Below, one piece after another: positions 12,564-21,769 of a stretch of 64,000 bases of DNA (the first letter of the stretch is position 1; the number at the start of each line of letters is the position of its first letter). The notes beneath the pieces were generated by a model. It worked only from the letters and a program-made list of their open reading frames with translations, was not told the DNA's origin and made no database searches. A program made the translations under genes and the position numbers. The DNA is taken from NCBI GenBank assembly GCA_034508935.3, contig CM067443.1, positions 4,684,972 through 4,748,971 on the forward strand, given 5' to 3'. Source of the DNA: Berghia stephanieae. Its lineage: Eukaryota; Mollusca; Gastropoda; Nudibranchia; Aeolidiidae.

Positions 12564-13679
12564 ACTCACTCACTCACTCTCCTTCTCGCCAATTATTCTA
12601 TCTTTGTTATACAATCTCAAAAACTTCGGAAAGAATCAAAATGGAATGTTATTATAACCATGTCTTGTTACCAGGACTATGAGTTCCATACTGGAAAATC
12701 AGAGTATGAAGATGTGCTGCAGTCTAACAACACCCCAACCACACTCACGAATCGTGGTCACCAAACTCCATCTGCCTTCCTCATCATGAGCTCAGGTCTG
12801 GATAAGGTGAGTCATTATTTTTAACCGTAATAATAAATAATAATAATAATAATAATGCTGAAAACTTATATAGCGCTGGCAATGGCAATCAAAGGTGTAA
12901 ACTAAACATAATATTTTCCAAAATAGTTCATCAATTTCAGTCACCAGTCTCTGTTTGAGTTAGTTTGTACTGGCAGTATTAAAATTTGAGTGAAATAGTT
13001 TACTCTTACCAAACGATAACTTTTAAAATTGAATAAAGATTTATGCTTTTTATAGAAATATTGGTGACGGTGACCAACATTCTTTAATCCTAAGATAATT
13101 AATATCTAGGATGTTTTGTGTATTTGTTGTCAGTCACCTAAAAATGAAGTTAAAAAAAAAAAAAAAAAAAAAAACCTTAGATGTAGATGACAGAGAGACA
13201 CATGTGCTTTTTAAAAATCCAATGGTGTTAAAAGCACACACAAGATTGACAATTAATTTAGAGCTATATTGATACAACCCTAAATGCAAATACCAGGCTA
13301 TTAGATTAGATGAAGTAAAATTGATAAACCTCATCTTTTCCTCAAAAAGATAGAAATTAATAACTTCTCATTCATTTAACGTAATTTATCTAAATTCTGA
13401 TAAAGCTTAAGATAATGGTTTTGAATTGAGTAATCTAGAGCCCTTTTATAATACCTTTTTAAATATTAAACATAAGCATTACTTTTTAAAAGTTATTTTT
13501 CAAAATATTTTTTTATTTTCATCCTATTTTTTTGTTTTTTTCAACAGTATGGCATAGATTCAGAAAAGCCTCTGCCCTACTCTCACATTGACAATGCTGG
13601 TTCCAGTGGTCCCTTCCCTGGCGTGCCTACTGCTTCCCCCTTAGTCGCAATGTCTGCTCATTTCATCTTAAAGAAATAG
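5024..13679 (+). CDS. M17-family (leucyl) aminopeptidase, W07G4.4-like; 3' nine exons
   Basis: This encodes the C-terminal catalytic half of an M17 metallo-aminopeptidase, an enzyme family that uses two metal ions to release N-terminal residues from peptides and usually forms hexamers. Visible motifs, in order: VGK at the end of exon 2; ITYDTG...ADIKAGG with MHRDKCGAA in exon 3; and the family signature NTDAEGR in exon 5. By analogy with bovine lens aminopeptidase these hold the metal-binding Asp/Glu and the catalytic Lys and Arg. Exons: 5024-5099, 5432-5517, 6323-6425, 6813-6888, 7421-7539, 8601-8684, 11811-11918, 12675-12806, 13548-13679. Phases agree at every junction except exon 2/3. Exon 3 also carries an internal one-base loss; both suggest a missing G. 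The N-terminal domain (roughly 150-200 residues in relatives) was not found upstream. The W07G4.4-like subgroup is chosen over NPEPL1 from the residues around the motifs. Intact later exons argue against an old pseudogene. Confidence 0.85.
5432..5517 (+). CDS. aminopeptidase exon 2
   Basis: It joins exon 1 in phase 1 and encodes VIPRHRARLVFLEYEG through LFLVGK, ending at donor GTAAGT. The Lys of VGK is the first conserved active-site Lys of the family. The exon ends in phase 0, although exon 3 needs phase 1. Confidence 0.85.
6323..6425 (+). CDS. aminopeptidase exon 3 (frame broken by one base)
   Basis: It encodes ITYDTG and, in a different frame, ADIKAGGVMAGMHRDKCGAA. The family motif DTGGADIK needs one more G in the GGGG run at 6340-6343. 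As given, the frame would stop a few codons later. An assembly error or a null allele are both possible. Confidence 0.85.
6813..6888 (+). CDS. aminopeptidase exon 4
   Basis: Acceptor TTTTAG and donor G|GTAATG. It encodes VLAEVKPAHLKVVGGLSMV then RNSVGE, with phase 0 in and phase 1 out. Confidence 0.85.
7421..7539 (+). CDS. aminopeptidase exon 5 (M17 signature)
   Basis: It encodes SYVADEIITSRAGVRV then VGNTDAEGRMVMADVL. NTDAEGR is the diagnostic M17 signature carrying the metal-binding Asp and Glu and the catalytic Arg. The acceptor follows a long T-run. Confidence 0.95.
8601..8684 (+). CDS. aminopeptidase exon 6
   Basis: It encodes NPQLFTIATLTGHAVRAMG. The ATLTGH motif matches the conserved ATLTGA segment of M17 enzymes. 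It has 28 whole codons, phase 0 at both ends. Confidence 0.9.
9489..9514. repeat. G-run after T-rich tract
   Basis: A G-run interrupted by a single A follows about 80 bases of T-rich sequence in intron 6 of the aminopeptidase gene. Confidence 0.9.
9635..11468 (+). mobile_element. decayed non-LTR retrotransposon (LINE) fragment
   Basis: Lying in intron 6 of the aminopeptidase gene, this piece preserves, over several frames and stops, the reverse transcriptase and C-terminal regions of a LINE. Landmarks: WKDHFSTVLNRD near 9835; NWRGIMLLS and QAVFRKGRSC at about 10160-10300; the RT segment DFEKAFD at about 10377-10397; the metal-binding LDFADDVVLLS at about 10669; ESWKSTNTVCCKLDIFQTKC at about 11050; and the C-terminal GNRNRGRPLETWRRSVERQ. 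It ends in a short (TAAG)n tail at about 11456-11468. The 5' endonuclease part is missing, a typical 5' truncation. The multiple breaks mean it is inactive. I think it is RTE-like, but the clade is unproven. Confidence 0.9.
11811..11918 (+). CDS. aminopeptidase exon 7
   Basis: It encodes IILDNGPARRLQNAMN through FEISTIRRD, 36 whole codons, after acceptor TCTAAG and before donor GTAAGT. The intron before it holds the LINE fragment. Confidence 0.85.
11966..12245. repeat. degenerate AAT/GAT repeats and A-run with (GA)n
   Basis: Imperfect AAT/GAT triplets fill about 11966-12135, and A-runs with (GA)n lie near 12198-12245, inside intron 7. Confidence 0.85.
12461..12560. repeat. (CT)n microsatellite
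   Basis: A long interrupted CT tract preceded by a short C-run, ending in CACT repeats. It lies about 115 bases before exon 8. Confidence 0.9.
12675..12806 (+). CDS. aminopeptidase exon 8
   Basis: It encodes DYEFHTGKSEYEDVLQSNN through HQTPSAFLIMSSGLDK, 44 whole codons, between acceptor ACCAG and donor GTGAGT. Confidence 0.9.
13548..13679 (+). CDS. aminopeptidase exon 9 with stop
   Basis: It encodes YGIDSEKPLPYSHIDNAGSS through SAHFILKK and ends at TAG 13677-13679. The C-terminal HIDNAG segment is equivalent to the conserved H(I/L)DIAG region of M17 enzymes. Confidence 0.9.
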   Translation, partial: YGIDSEKPLPYSHIDNAGSSGPFPGVPTASPLVAMSAHFILKK

Positions 13680-14818
13680 ATGCTAGTCTAATGACGACAG
13701 TTTTATGAAGGAATTTACGGATTTCAAATCAAGATGTTGACTTTTTTGTTTTTTACTTTCTAATCCAAACTTTAATAATTTAAGTGGCCAAATGTTTTAT
13801 GAAATTGGCTATTTTATTATTTTTTTTTAATTCACCTTTGTTGGTGAAGGGAATGAGTCATTTTAACAATAATTTATCAGTTTTAAAGGCCTTTATCAAG
13901 TTTTTGCAACGCATATTTTCATTGTTATACTTATGAGTCATGTTGTTCTTTTTACAAATGAATTTCTTGCCATTGCCATCCACATGAATCCATTTTGCTC
14001 TAAGCACAAAAGATTCAATTGTCAGAACATTTCACTATTTAAAGTTAACTACTGTATTTTACCGTATATGATTCACCTTTGTGTATAATATGTATCCCTA
14101 CTTTAGAATCTAATCTAAATCATATACTCGATATATAAAATGTACTTGTTTTTGTTTTTTTCACAAGAGAACAAAAGACATAAGTTTTTACCGACCTACA
14201 CTCAGCGCATCATCTCACTCCACGAATAAAGCATTGTTAATTTCATTTTGTCAGCAGATATCTAGATAAACATACAACGACCTAAATTCAGCAAAAAGGT
14301 GCCAAATCAACGCTGCTTAGCAACTGCTAGTAACAACAACAAAAAATAGCCAAATTATGCACAAGATAAAAACTACAAGGCTAACTGAAGCTAAATAGTT
14401 AAAATATTTACACATACAGCGAGAGTGCAACTACGCTATAGTGTGAATCCATTGAATTTATCATCACTTTTGTTATAACTATCAAACAAACCTGTGGATC
14501 ATATCAGTCCTTTCTCCCAATCAAGCCACTGTGGATCATACATATTTCTCGCTTTGTTTTCTGCATAGACAAATATTTGCCTCCAAAATTCCAAACATAT
14601 TCCAAGTTCAGTAACTTGACTGCCATGTTGCTCTGCAAATTTTAAAACACTTAATTTAAAACTTGCACCATAGCTAGCACACTTATGTACGTTTTTTTCA
14701 CCACAGTTTAGCTGTTATGGCTGTTATGGAAGGAATTGATGATCAAATGTAAACCTGTCTTACTTGAAGTTTATCGAGCAAACTAATTTTATAACTATTA
14801 CTGACCAAAATTTAGAAT
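13680..14818 (+). other. aminopeptidase 3' UTR and intergenic DNA
   Basis: No further coding sequence is seen. An AATAAA at 14225-14230 could serve as a polyadenylation signal; the real 3' end cannot be fixed from sequence. Confidence 0.35.
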
Positions 14819-15065
14819 GGGGGTACTGATAGCTCAGTTGGTAAAGCACTCGCTTCACATGCAAAGGGGCCATGATCGATCCCAGCTGCAGTCAAGATTT
14901 TTATCCGACCTCTCTCCAGCAGTGATTGGGTAACTAGGTCTGTTAGATCTGGCAGAAAGTACTTTGTGATATCCAAAGGATAGCAAGCAATTGCCCATAG
15001 AAACTTGGATAAACTTCATGGGCAGAAAGACTTCTTTAAAAATGAAAAAAGATACCAGTTTTGGA
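14819..15065 (+). mobile_element. tRNA-derived SINE
   Basis: The head resembles a tRNA, with an A-box-like TAGCTCAGTTGGTAAAGC near 14831 and a B-box-like GATCGATCCC near 14873. A body of about 170 bases ends in an A-rich tail. The first ~75 bases do not fold into a convincing acceptor stem, so it is not called a tRNA gene. Confidence 0.75.
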
Positions 15066-16330
15066 AATAAAATAAATTAGGTTTAACCTTTCAGGGTTTA
15101 ACTACCGACTACAGCATAGATAATAATGAAAAGGCAATAACGGTTCACTCTCTAAACGGAAGTTGCAGTGGCTTGTAGTGATCATCAGATTATTTAAGTG
15201 AACTGTTTTCATAATGAAAATATCACATTGGCTAATTTGATTTTCTGAATAGTACACATATGATATTGTGTAATATCGATATATATGTGATGATTAATTA
15301 ATATAATACGGTAGTAAGCATCAAGACACAATCATGCAAAAACCAATTACCAAAATGGTATAGTAGTTCACTCCTGATTTTACAATGAAAATACTGTGGT
15401 TACTTTGTCTGGCCTGGTAGGTTTTGGTCAATTTTTGGGCTGCATGGATTGCATGCACCCCCCCTACTCTGAATCACTTTTTTTGGGTCAAAAAGTTATA
15501 GACAGTAATATACAGTTATCGGTGAGCACCATTTTTTTATTTCAAAGTGTATTTAATCAGTTTTACGGATTTATAGACCAATTATATGTTACTATGATGT
15601 TTTTTTATCATTATTTTATACAAGCATATGTTAAGGAAATTTTTTCTGCTTATATGCTGTTCATGCTATAATCTTCAGAACTTATTACATGATTTTATCT
15701 ACTTATTGCCATTGTCTCACATATTTTCCAGCAATTTCAATGAAGACAAAAGGTTAATATTGAAAATTTAATGAACAACAGTCTTTTTTTTTTTTTCGTT
15801 TTCTTTTTTTTTTTTTGGGTAGCAAAAGAGAATCAAGCAAATAACCAAGGCAGATTGAGGGTTGTCTCGGAAAGTTATTTTACAATGTGTGATAATAATC
15901 AGTTATATGTTTTTTTATCTGTATTTTTTGTTGGGGATTGTTTTCCCTCCCTTATTAATTTTCATTGAATATTATCTCTTGGTGTTGATAAATAATGTTT
16001 ACATTATTCCAGATACCAGTCATTTTTCATATTTATTTAAATAAAATGTGCGTTTACATTTTGCCATTTTATTCTCTTTTGTTATACATTTCACTTTTTT
16101 ATTTGGATGATGTAAATAATGCTGCAGCTGTGATAGCCGTTGTTGTAAAAGGCAGGCGCTTAGGAGATTTGTGCTGAAAATTGAATTTAGATAAAGTCAG
16201 AATCACTAGAATCTAGAATCACAATATTTTAGCTCTTTGCAGTTTGCAAAATGAGATTCATTCTTACGCATCTTAATCTGACCTGCCATTGTGGGCAGAA
16301 AGATCTCATGCTGTGTATACTATCCCCCAT
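15066..16330. other. gene-free AT-rich intergenic DNA
   Basis: It contains T-runs near 15783-15815 and low-complexity AT sequence. Short open frames show no domain or splice pattern. Confidence 0.5.
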
Positions 16331-16600
16331 ATCCCCCATCGGCGAAGTGGCTGAGTGGTTAAGGCATTGCACTGTGACCCGGAAGGATCGGGTTCGAGCC
16401 CCGTTTCAGGCACTTTCGGTTTTTTCCTTGAGCAAGATTATTAACCCCCAATTTGTTCACTTGGATAACATGGGTGATTCCTGTTGACATCAGACATCTT
16501 GTTTGATGAGTTATCTATATTCCTTCGTGGAATGCCTAGGCGACGATATCTTATGATATCGTGGCGCAAAAGGCATAATTTTATTTTTTTCTATATCCCC
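16331..16600 (+). mobile_element. tRNA-derived SINE, Leu/Ser-like head
   Basis: The head has A-box TGGCTGAGTGGTTAAGG and B-box GGTTCGAGCCC, as in type II tRNAs, but no clean acceptor stem. The body continues for about 190 bases to a T-rich end. The right boundary is approximate. Confidence 0.7.
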
Positions 16601-16872
16601 CATTTCCCTTCCCATATCGCTCTCTGTTTTCGCGATGGATTGAAATTGCTTGGGGGTTTGTTTTTTTCCTTGGTCCTGGTGAGTATCCTTTACTGGGAGG
16701 GACTGGACGGGGTCTTGACCTCTCATGGTTGGCAGGAGGTCACGCTGTGTCTTCTATCCCCTTCTATCTGTTTCCCGATTTTCTTTCTGTCTTTGTCTTG
16801 GAATAGGATTACTTAGTTTTGTCCCAGCCTTGGCTGGAATCCTTGACTGAGAGGGAAACAGTCAAATGTATA

Positions 16873-17494
16873 CAGTGCAACCTCGATATAACGACATCGT
16901 CGGGACCGGGAAAACGTGTCGTTATAGAGGGATGTCGTTACAGAGAGGTTTCCTATGTGTGTATATCAGGAGGCGTTTTGGGTCTTGTGTAGTGAATGTA
17001 TACACCCATTTTCCCTTTGTAGTTTATCCGGGCTTGGGACCGGCAATGAATGGAGAGTGGACAAAGGATTTATAAACAGTCCAGTGTTGACCTGTCACAG
17101 GCATTCATTGGGTGAAAGGCGAGCCTTCTGATTGGTGAAAGGCGAGCCTTCTGATTGGCTGCGGTGTTGCACAAATGTGACTATTGATTGGCTGAAAAAG
17201 AAGCGTTTTCATTGGCTACAATAAGAACTAGCTCTGGGCTTATTACGAGTAGACAACATACATAGAATGGAAGATACCACTTGTAATAGTGACGAACAAT
17301 TTCATGGTAGACAAACACCTTCAAGGTTTGTCGGACCAGAAATGTCGTTATACAGGGGTTTTGCTGAAATGTACGTCGCTATAGAGGGGTTTTTATTACT
17401 AATGATATATAGTAAAATAAAATGGGACCTGAGTACCATGTCGTTATACAGGGAATGTCGCTATAACGGATGTCGTTACATCGGGGTTGCACTG
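16873..17494. mobile_element. pogo/Tigger-type MITE (CAGTGCAACC...)
   Basis: 622 bases with terminal inverted repeats of at least 20 bases beginning CAGTGCAACCTCGATATAAC on the left and CAGTGCAACCCCGATGTAAC on the right (as reverse complement). A TA duplication flanks it (16871-16872, 17495-17496). It has no transposase. It sits inside R copy 2; the uninterrupted target reads through in R copy 1 near 1060. The interior repeats the terminal GTCGTTATA-like motif several times. Confidence 0.9.
17107..17215. promoter_or_regulatory. array of five ATTGG (inverted CCAAT) motifs in the MITE
   Basis: ATTGG occurs at 17107, 17131, 17154, 17187 and 17211. A perfect 23-base tandem duplication (17111-17133, 17134-17156) accounts for part of it. 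CCAAT boxes are bound by NF-Y in animals; regulatory action here is inference. Confidence 0.35.
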
Positions 17495-17975
17495 TAGTTA
17501 TAGTTTTGGGAGGTGATATTGTATTTCCTTGTAAATAATTTCTCTGTTATGCACTGTATTATGTTTTGTATACCTATTATATATGATTTGTAAACATTTG
17601 AGTGCATTCCTCTTAGTCGGGATCTGAGCTTGTGTCTAGATGAGACTTTTAGGTGATCTCAAACTAAGTACTTTGATGGTGTGCTCTTGGAATCTACATC
17701 TGTGTCCTGTTTGAACAAGTTCCCCTTTTGTCTTCTCTTTTCTTGGCCACTTTAATTGTAATTCTAGAACTTTTTACTATCTTATTTTCTTCCTTTTTAC
17801 TGGCGCTGATATGACCTTAATGTGTTGCAAGCGCCGTAAAACCCTTGAAAACAAAACAAACAAACAAAAAAGATGAACGATGCTTTCGAAATATGGACCT
17901 AATGAAAATGGAGAATATCATAGATAGCAAAGAAAACAAGCAATGTGGTACGAGTTCGGGGAGAGTGGATGGAGC

Positions 17976-17999
17976 GGGGGGGGGGGGGGGGGGGGGGGG
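17976..17999. repeat. 24-base G-run
   Basis: An uninterrupted poly-G run just after R copy 2. The DNA from 18000 to 18520 shows no gene. Confidence 0.95.
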
Positions 18000-18520
18000 T
18001 CGTATGGCTGTCTCAGATGATACCCAACTGTAGAAGAGTAAAAAATGAATACATATTGGAAGGGGGAAATTATTAAGGGAATAAGAAGGGGAATATAAAA
18101 AAGAAGGAAATACTGGCTGACCGTACATCGCTCGAGATTGAAGGTACACGTGTTGGCTCTTAAATAAGAAAGTAAAAATGGGTAAGGAAAAAATTTCATA
18201 TGAAGGAAGTGACTAGAATGAATTAAATTCATATGCAATGGATTGTGAAGAATAGAAAGCCATAACCTTCTACCTCTGGAAAGAGAAGGAATCTTCTAAA
18301 TTTCGCATCGAAAATCACTGAAGCAAACATGAACTGATAAATTACAATTGACCTCCTTATGAGAACTGCTAGTGCTAGAGCTGATTAGGAAACATAAAAA
18401 TAAACTCATCACCCATAAATCGAAGCCCCTACCACATACGCGAATTAGATCTTGTGGTGAATTGGCTTTACGCCCCTTCTATCAGGTAAATCAGAAATCT
18501 TTCAAATTAAGAAATTAAGG

Positions 18521-18740
18521 AACAGATAACGATCTGAACAAGTGTGTATGAAAGTTGCCAGACAAAGCAAGAAAGAAAAATACAAGAAACAAAAAACATC
18601 CCAAAAAAATCAGTCGACCTCGACTGGGGATCGAACCTCCAGAAGGTCTGACGAGGTCGACTGATTTTGTGGGATGTTTTTTTTTTTTTTTCTTGCTTTG
18701 TCTGGCACCTTTCATACACACTTGATCAGATCTTTATCTT
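18521..18740. repeat. long imperfect palindrome with central B-box (foldback SINE pair)
   Basis: Two arms of about 100 and 90 bases (18521-18622 and 18651-18740) are inverted copies of each other: both hold AGTCGACCTCG, CATCCC, a homopolymer stretch, the CTTGCTTTGTCTGGCA motif and TCATACACAC. The roughly 28-base centre contains GGATCGAACC, the reverse complement of the pol III B-box GGTTCGATCC. One arm is related to 21501-21590, and the centre to about 57480-57600. Confidence 0.8.
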
Positions 18741-18879
18741 AAATCAGAAAATATCACATCAATAAAACACATACAAATAATAATCATAATATATTAAAAT
18801 AATATAATAATCATATCCTGTCTTTCATAACAATAATATAATAAGAAATAAAATAATAAAGTAATAAGTCGATGGCTTC

Positions 18880-18969
18880 GTCATAACAATAATAATAATA
18901 ATAATAATAAAAGAATGATAGTAAGAAAAGAATGATGATGATAATAATAAAAGAATAATTATAATAATA
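18880..18969. repeat. (AAT)n-type microsatellite
   Basis: Imperfect AAT/GAT repeats directly abut the Tigger relic, whose target TA lies inside them. Confidence 0.85.
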
Positions 18970-19845
18970 CAGTTCACTCCGCTTAATCGCACACCGGTTA
19001 ATCGCACACTCCGCTTATACGCTACACATTCCCGAAAAACGGAATTTATTTCTATATAATCGCACACCTTCTCAGCTTAATCGTTACATCTTGATTTGAG
19101 AAAAAGTATAATTAAAAGGGTAATGAAAATGCGTTTCACATTGAACCAGTTCCGCACGTTAATATCGTATCACGCGTGAAAAAAGCTTTCCCGTCAACGC
19201 AATTCCACTGTCCCTCTGATCCCGACTACGTCAGACGCGCAATGCTTTTTAACTGACATCAAAGGATTACCCGACACGACGGGCTAATTGATTCAGAACT
19301 CACTGTGTGCATCACAAGGTGTGAAACGTGGTCGCAGTCCACCCAATGCCGTGGTTTGTTTACATTGTCTGACCACCCGATTGCAATTCTCTACCCGTGC
19401 ATTGTTTTCTTCTACTGGGCTGTGAACAATAAGAAAGGATTATTACATGGAGGACTCGCCCTCATCTTTTGATTGATCTATACGGTCCGTGTCCACATTG
19501 ATACACTCAAAAGGCGACTGAACTGACATCAACTTAAGGCAAGTCTCTCTCCCCATTAGAAAGCTGGCTCTCGAGATGGAAAGGTTGACAGAATGTCGAG
19601 CTTGAAAAAGAACATGACGAAAAACACTATGCTGATGTCTCTTCTGCCAGCCAATGGGGTGATTAAGTTTTGAAATAACTGCATCAGCAGTACCACTCTA
19701 ATGACATTTACAATGTAGATGAGACGAGGCTTTACTGCCATCAACGCTTCACGATTACCTTTCTTACAAACAATAATGCCACACTTTGTTGTCGATAAAA
19801 CGTGGATAAAAAGAGAAATTTTGAAATTTAAATAAAACCCTTACA

Positions 19846-19881
<36 letters not shown>

Positions 19882-20067
19882 CAAACAAACACCTCGTCTA
19901 ATCAGTTTAATGTATTGAATATGACGGTCCCAAGCCCGTAGAAACCTCGGAGGGGAATGAATGGTACATGAAAGTTGATGCTTGGATGCTAGTTTTAGCT
20001 TCTACGCTTAATCAATCGACACACTAACTTGAACTCCCGAGGGTGTACGATTAAGCGGAGTCGACTG
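18970..20067 (+). mobile_element. pogo/Tigger DNA transposon relic, copy 1
   Basis: 1,098 bases bounded by CAGT...ACTG with a TA target duplication (18968-18969, 20068-20069). The inverted ends read CAGTTCACTCCGCTTAATCG and, reverse-complemented, CAGTCGACTCCGCTTAATCG. Internally, 19706-19744 encodes IYNVDETRLYCHQ, matching the conserved YN.DETG segment with a catalytic Asp of Tigger-type DDE transposases. The rest of the transposase is degenerate and shorter than a full one, so it is a non-autonomous relic. Confidence 0.9.
19846..19877. repeat. poly-C followed by poly-A
   Basis: About 20 C then about 11 A inside the Tigger relic. Confidence 0.9.
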
Positions 20068-20099
20068 TAGAAATAATGATGGTGATAATAATAAAACAG

Positions 20100-20216
20100 T
20101 GAAGTAATTATAATAATGATATAATAGTAGTGGTAATCATGATGATAATAATAAGAAGAAGAACGATGATAATAATAATAATAATATAATAATAATAATA
20201 ATAAATAATATAATTA

Positions 20217-20275
<59 letters not shown>
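20100..20275. repeat. (AAT)n microsatellite
   Basis: Imperfect then pure AAT/TAA repeats, with the purest run at about 20222-20271. Confidence 0.9.
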
Positions 20276-21500
20276 CGACGATGTTGACAACTATGATAAC
20301 CTCCACGGATGAGCATCATCATCTTCATCATTTTGCTAAATTAATATTTTTTAATAGCACAATAAAAGCGAGAGAGAAAAAAATCACTTATGTTGTGCTA
20401 TGGGTATTAAAACTGAGATAAGTTCGATGAGAATTGAGATTTACCGATCAATGGACTATGGACCTCATCTTTCTCTTTTTGACGGCCCCTTAAGAAAACT
20501 TAGAAAGTATACGATAAGCTTGTGTGGAATGTTTTCAAGTATTTTTTAATGGCGGAGCTTTCTTGGTAACAGGTAGTTACGAGTTAAAATTTGTTTCATT
20601 TTCAAGCTTTAGAATTACAATTTAATATTTCAAATGAGCTTTTGGTTCTCTTCGTTATTTTATTTATCAATTTTTTTTGTTGATATGACATGGGCGGAAT
20701 TTTGACAGTGTATGTCTGAAACTGAAACATTGGTGTATGATGCCTGAAACTCAGTTGTCAGCTGTCCAACAATAAATAACAAGTCCAAGTCCAGTAAAGG
20801 CCAAAGGCCATAAGACCATGCGATGAGTTATGAGCTACAAAAGTCTGTATCTGTATCGTCGTATCACTGGAGTGATTAACCTAATCTTAAGACTATGATA
20901 TAACCTTATTTCTGGTCAAATAATTTTGATTAGCTCTTGATAAATGTATGACCATCATCACTGTGTGTACTCATCTGAAATTTGAACCGCTGTCGTGAAC
21001 GCATTTCCCAATCTCGTTCACGATGTAAAAAATAAGGAAAAAGTTCAGAAAAAGTCTCCACCGAAGTGGGCGTTCTCCATATATGTAGAGGACATATATG
21101 GGCGGTTAAAAAATGCTCAAGAGCACCTCGGGAATCGTCCCGGTCTAGCCTGATTCTTATAACATACCCAAAGTATGGCGGATCGGATCTTCGAAGATGC
21201 TACGATAGGCAAAGATAGTATGTCTGCTTAGAATAAGGCTGTGGTCAAGAGGAAGCATGAAGGGTGCCACAAGCTTTTATAGGAGACACAATGACGTCAC
21301 GTTTACGCGGGAGACAGTGAACAAACACAACATGAAGATTACTCACAACAGCCTGATCAAGACACGACATCGTACCATAACAAAACACTGACAACAACAA
21401 CCTATCACAAAATCAGTGACATAAATCTTCCCCACCCGCTTTGCTTTCGTTCGAAAAGTATTTTCCTCGTTTCCACAGTCCACAGGCACAGTCAATCAGG
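20276..21500. other. unrecognised intergenic segment
   Basis: No coding signal. The stretch 20950-21430 is richer in G+C than its surroundings and contains short inverted motifs such as CATATATGTAGAGGACATATATG near 21078. It may be an old DNA transposon, but no ends were identified. Confidence 0.3.
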
Positions 21501-21590
21501 CTGATTTTTAGTATACTTATGGGGTCTTACATTTTTTTTTGTCTGGCATTGTCTCATACACGCTATTTCAGATCTTTATCTTACATTAGT
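21501..21590 (+). mobile_element. SINE 3' fragment related to the 18.6 kb palindrome arm
   Basis: It shares CTGATTTT, a T-run with TTGTCTGGCA, TCATACAC and CAGATCTTTATCTTA with the right arm of the palindrome at 18651-18740. Confidence 0.6.
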
Positions 21591-21660
21591 GCTAATCCTA
21601 AATTGTCACTCTCGTTTCCATATTGCCCTACTATATATATTTTTTAATTTTGTTATATAT

Positions 21661-21693
21661 TAATTATTATTATTATTATTATACTTATTATAA

Positions 21694-21768
<75 letters not shown>
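21661..21768. repeat. (ATT)n microsatellite
   Basis: Nearly pure ATT repeats after a short interruption. The following 21770-23084 has T- and C-runs (poly-C near 22853-22874) but no clear gene. Confidence 0.95.

Positions 21769-21769
<1 letters not shown>

Larger units (their letters stand above)
16655..17870 (+). repeat. R-family repeat, copy 2, split by a MITE
   Basis: This is the most complete + strand copy of R. After removal of the MITE at 16873-17494 it is about 590 bases. The 3' end carries GGCGCTGATATGACC, then CAAGCGCCGTAAAACCCTT, and a (CAAA)n-like tail near 17850-17868. Confidence 0.8.

Noticed and set aside
14819-14895. Functional tRNA gene
   Set aside because: A- and B-box-like sequences are present, but the acceptor stem does not pair and a SINE body and A-rich tail follow.
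16336-16415. tRNA-Leu or tRNA-Ser gene
   Set aside because: It has good A and B boxes but only imperfect end pairing, and it continues into a SINE body.
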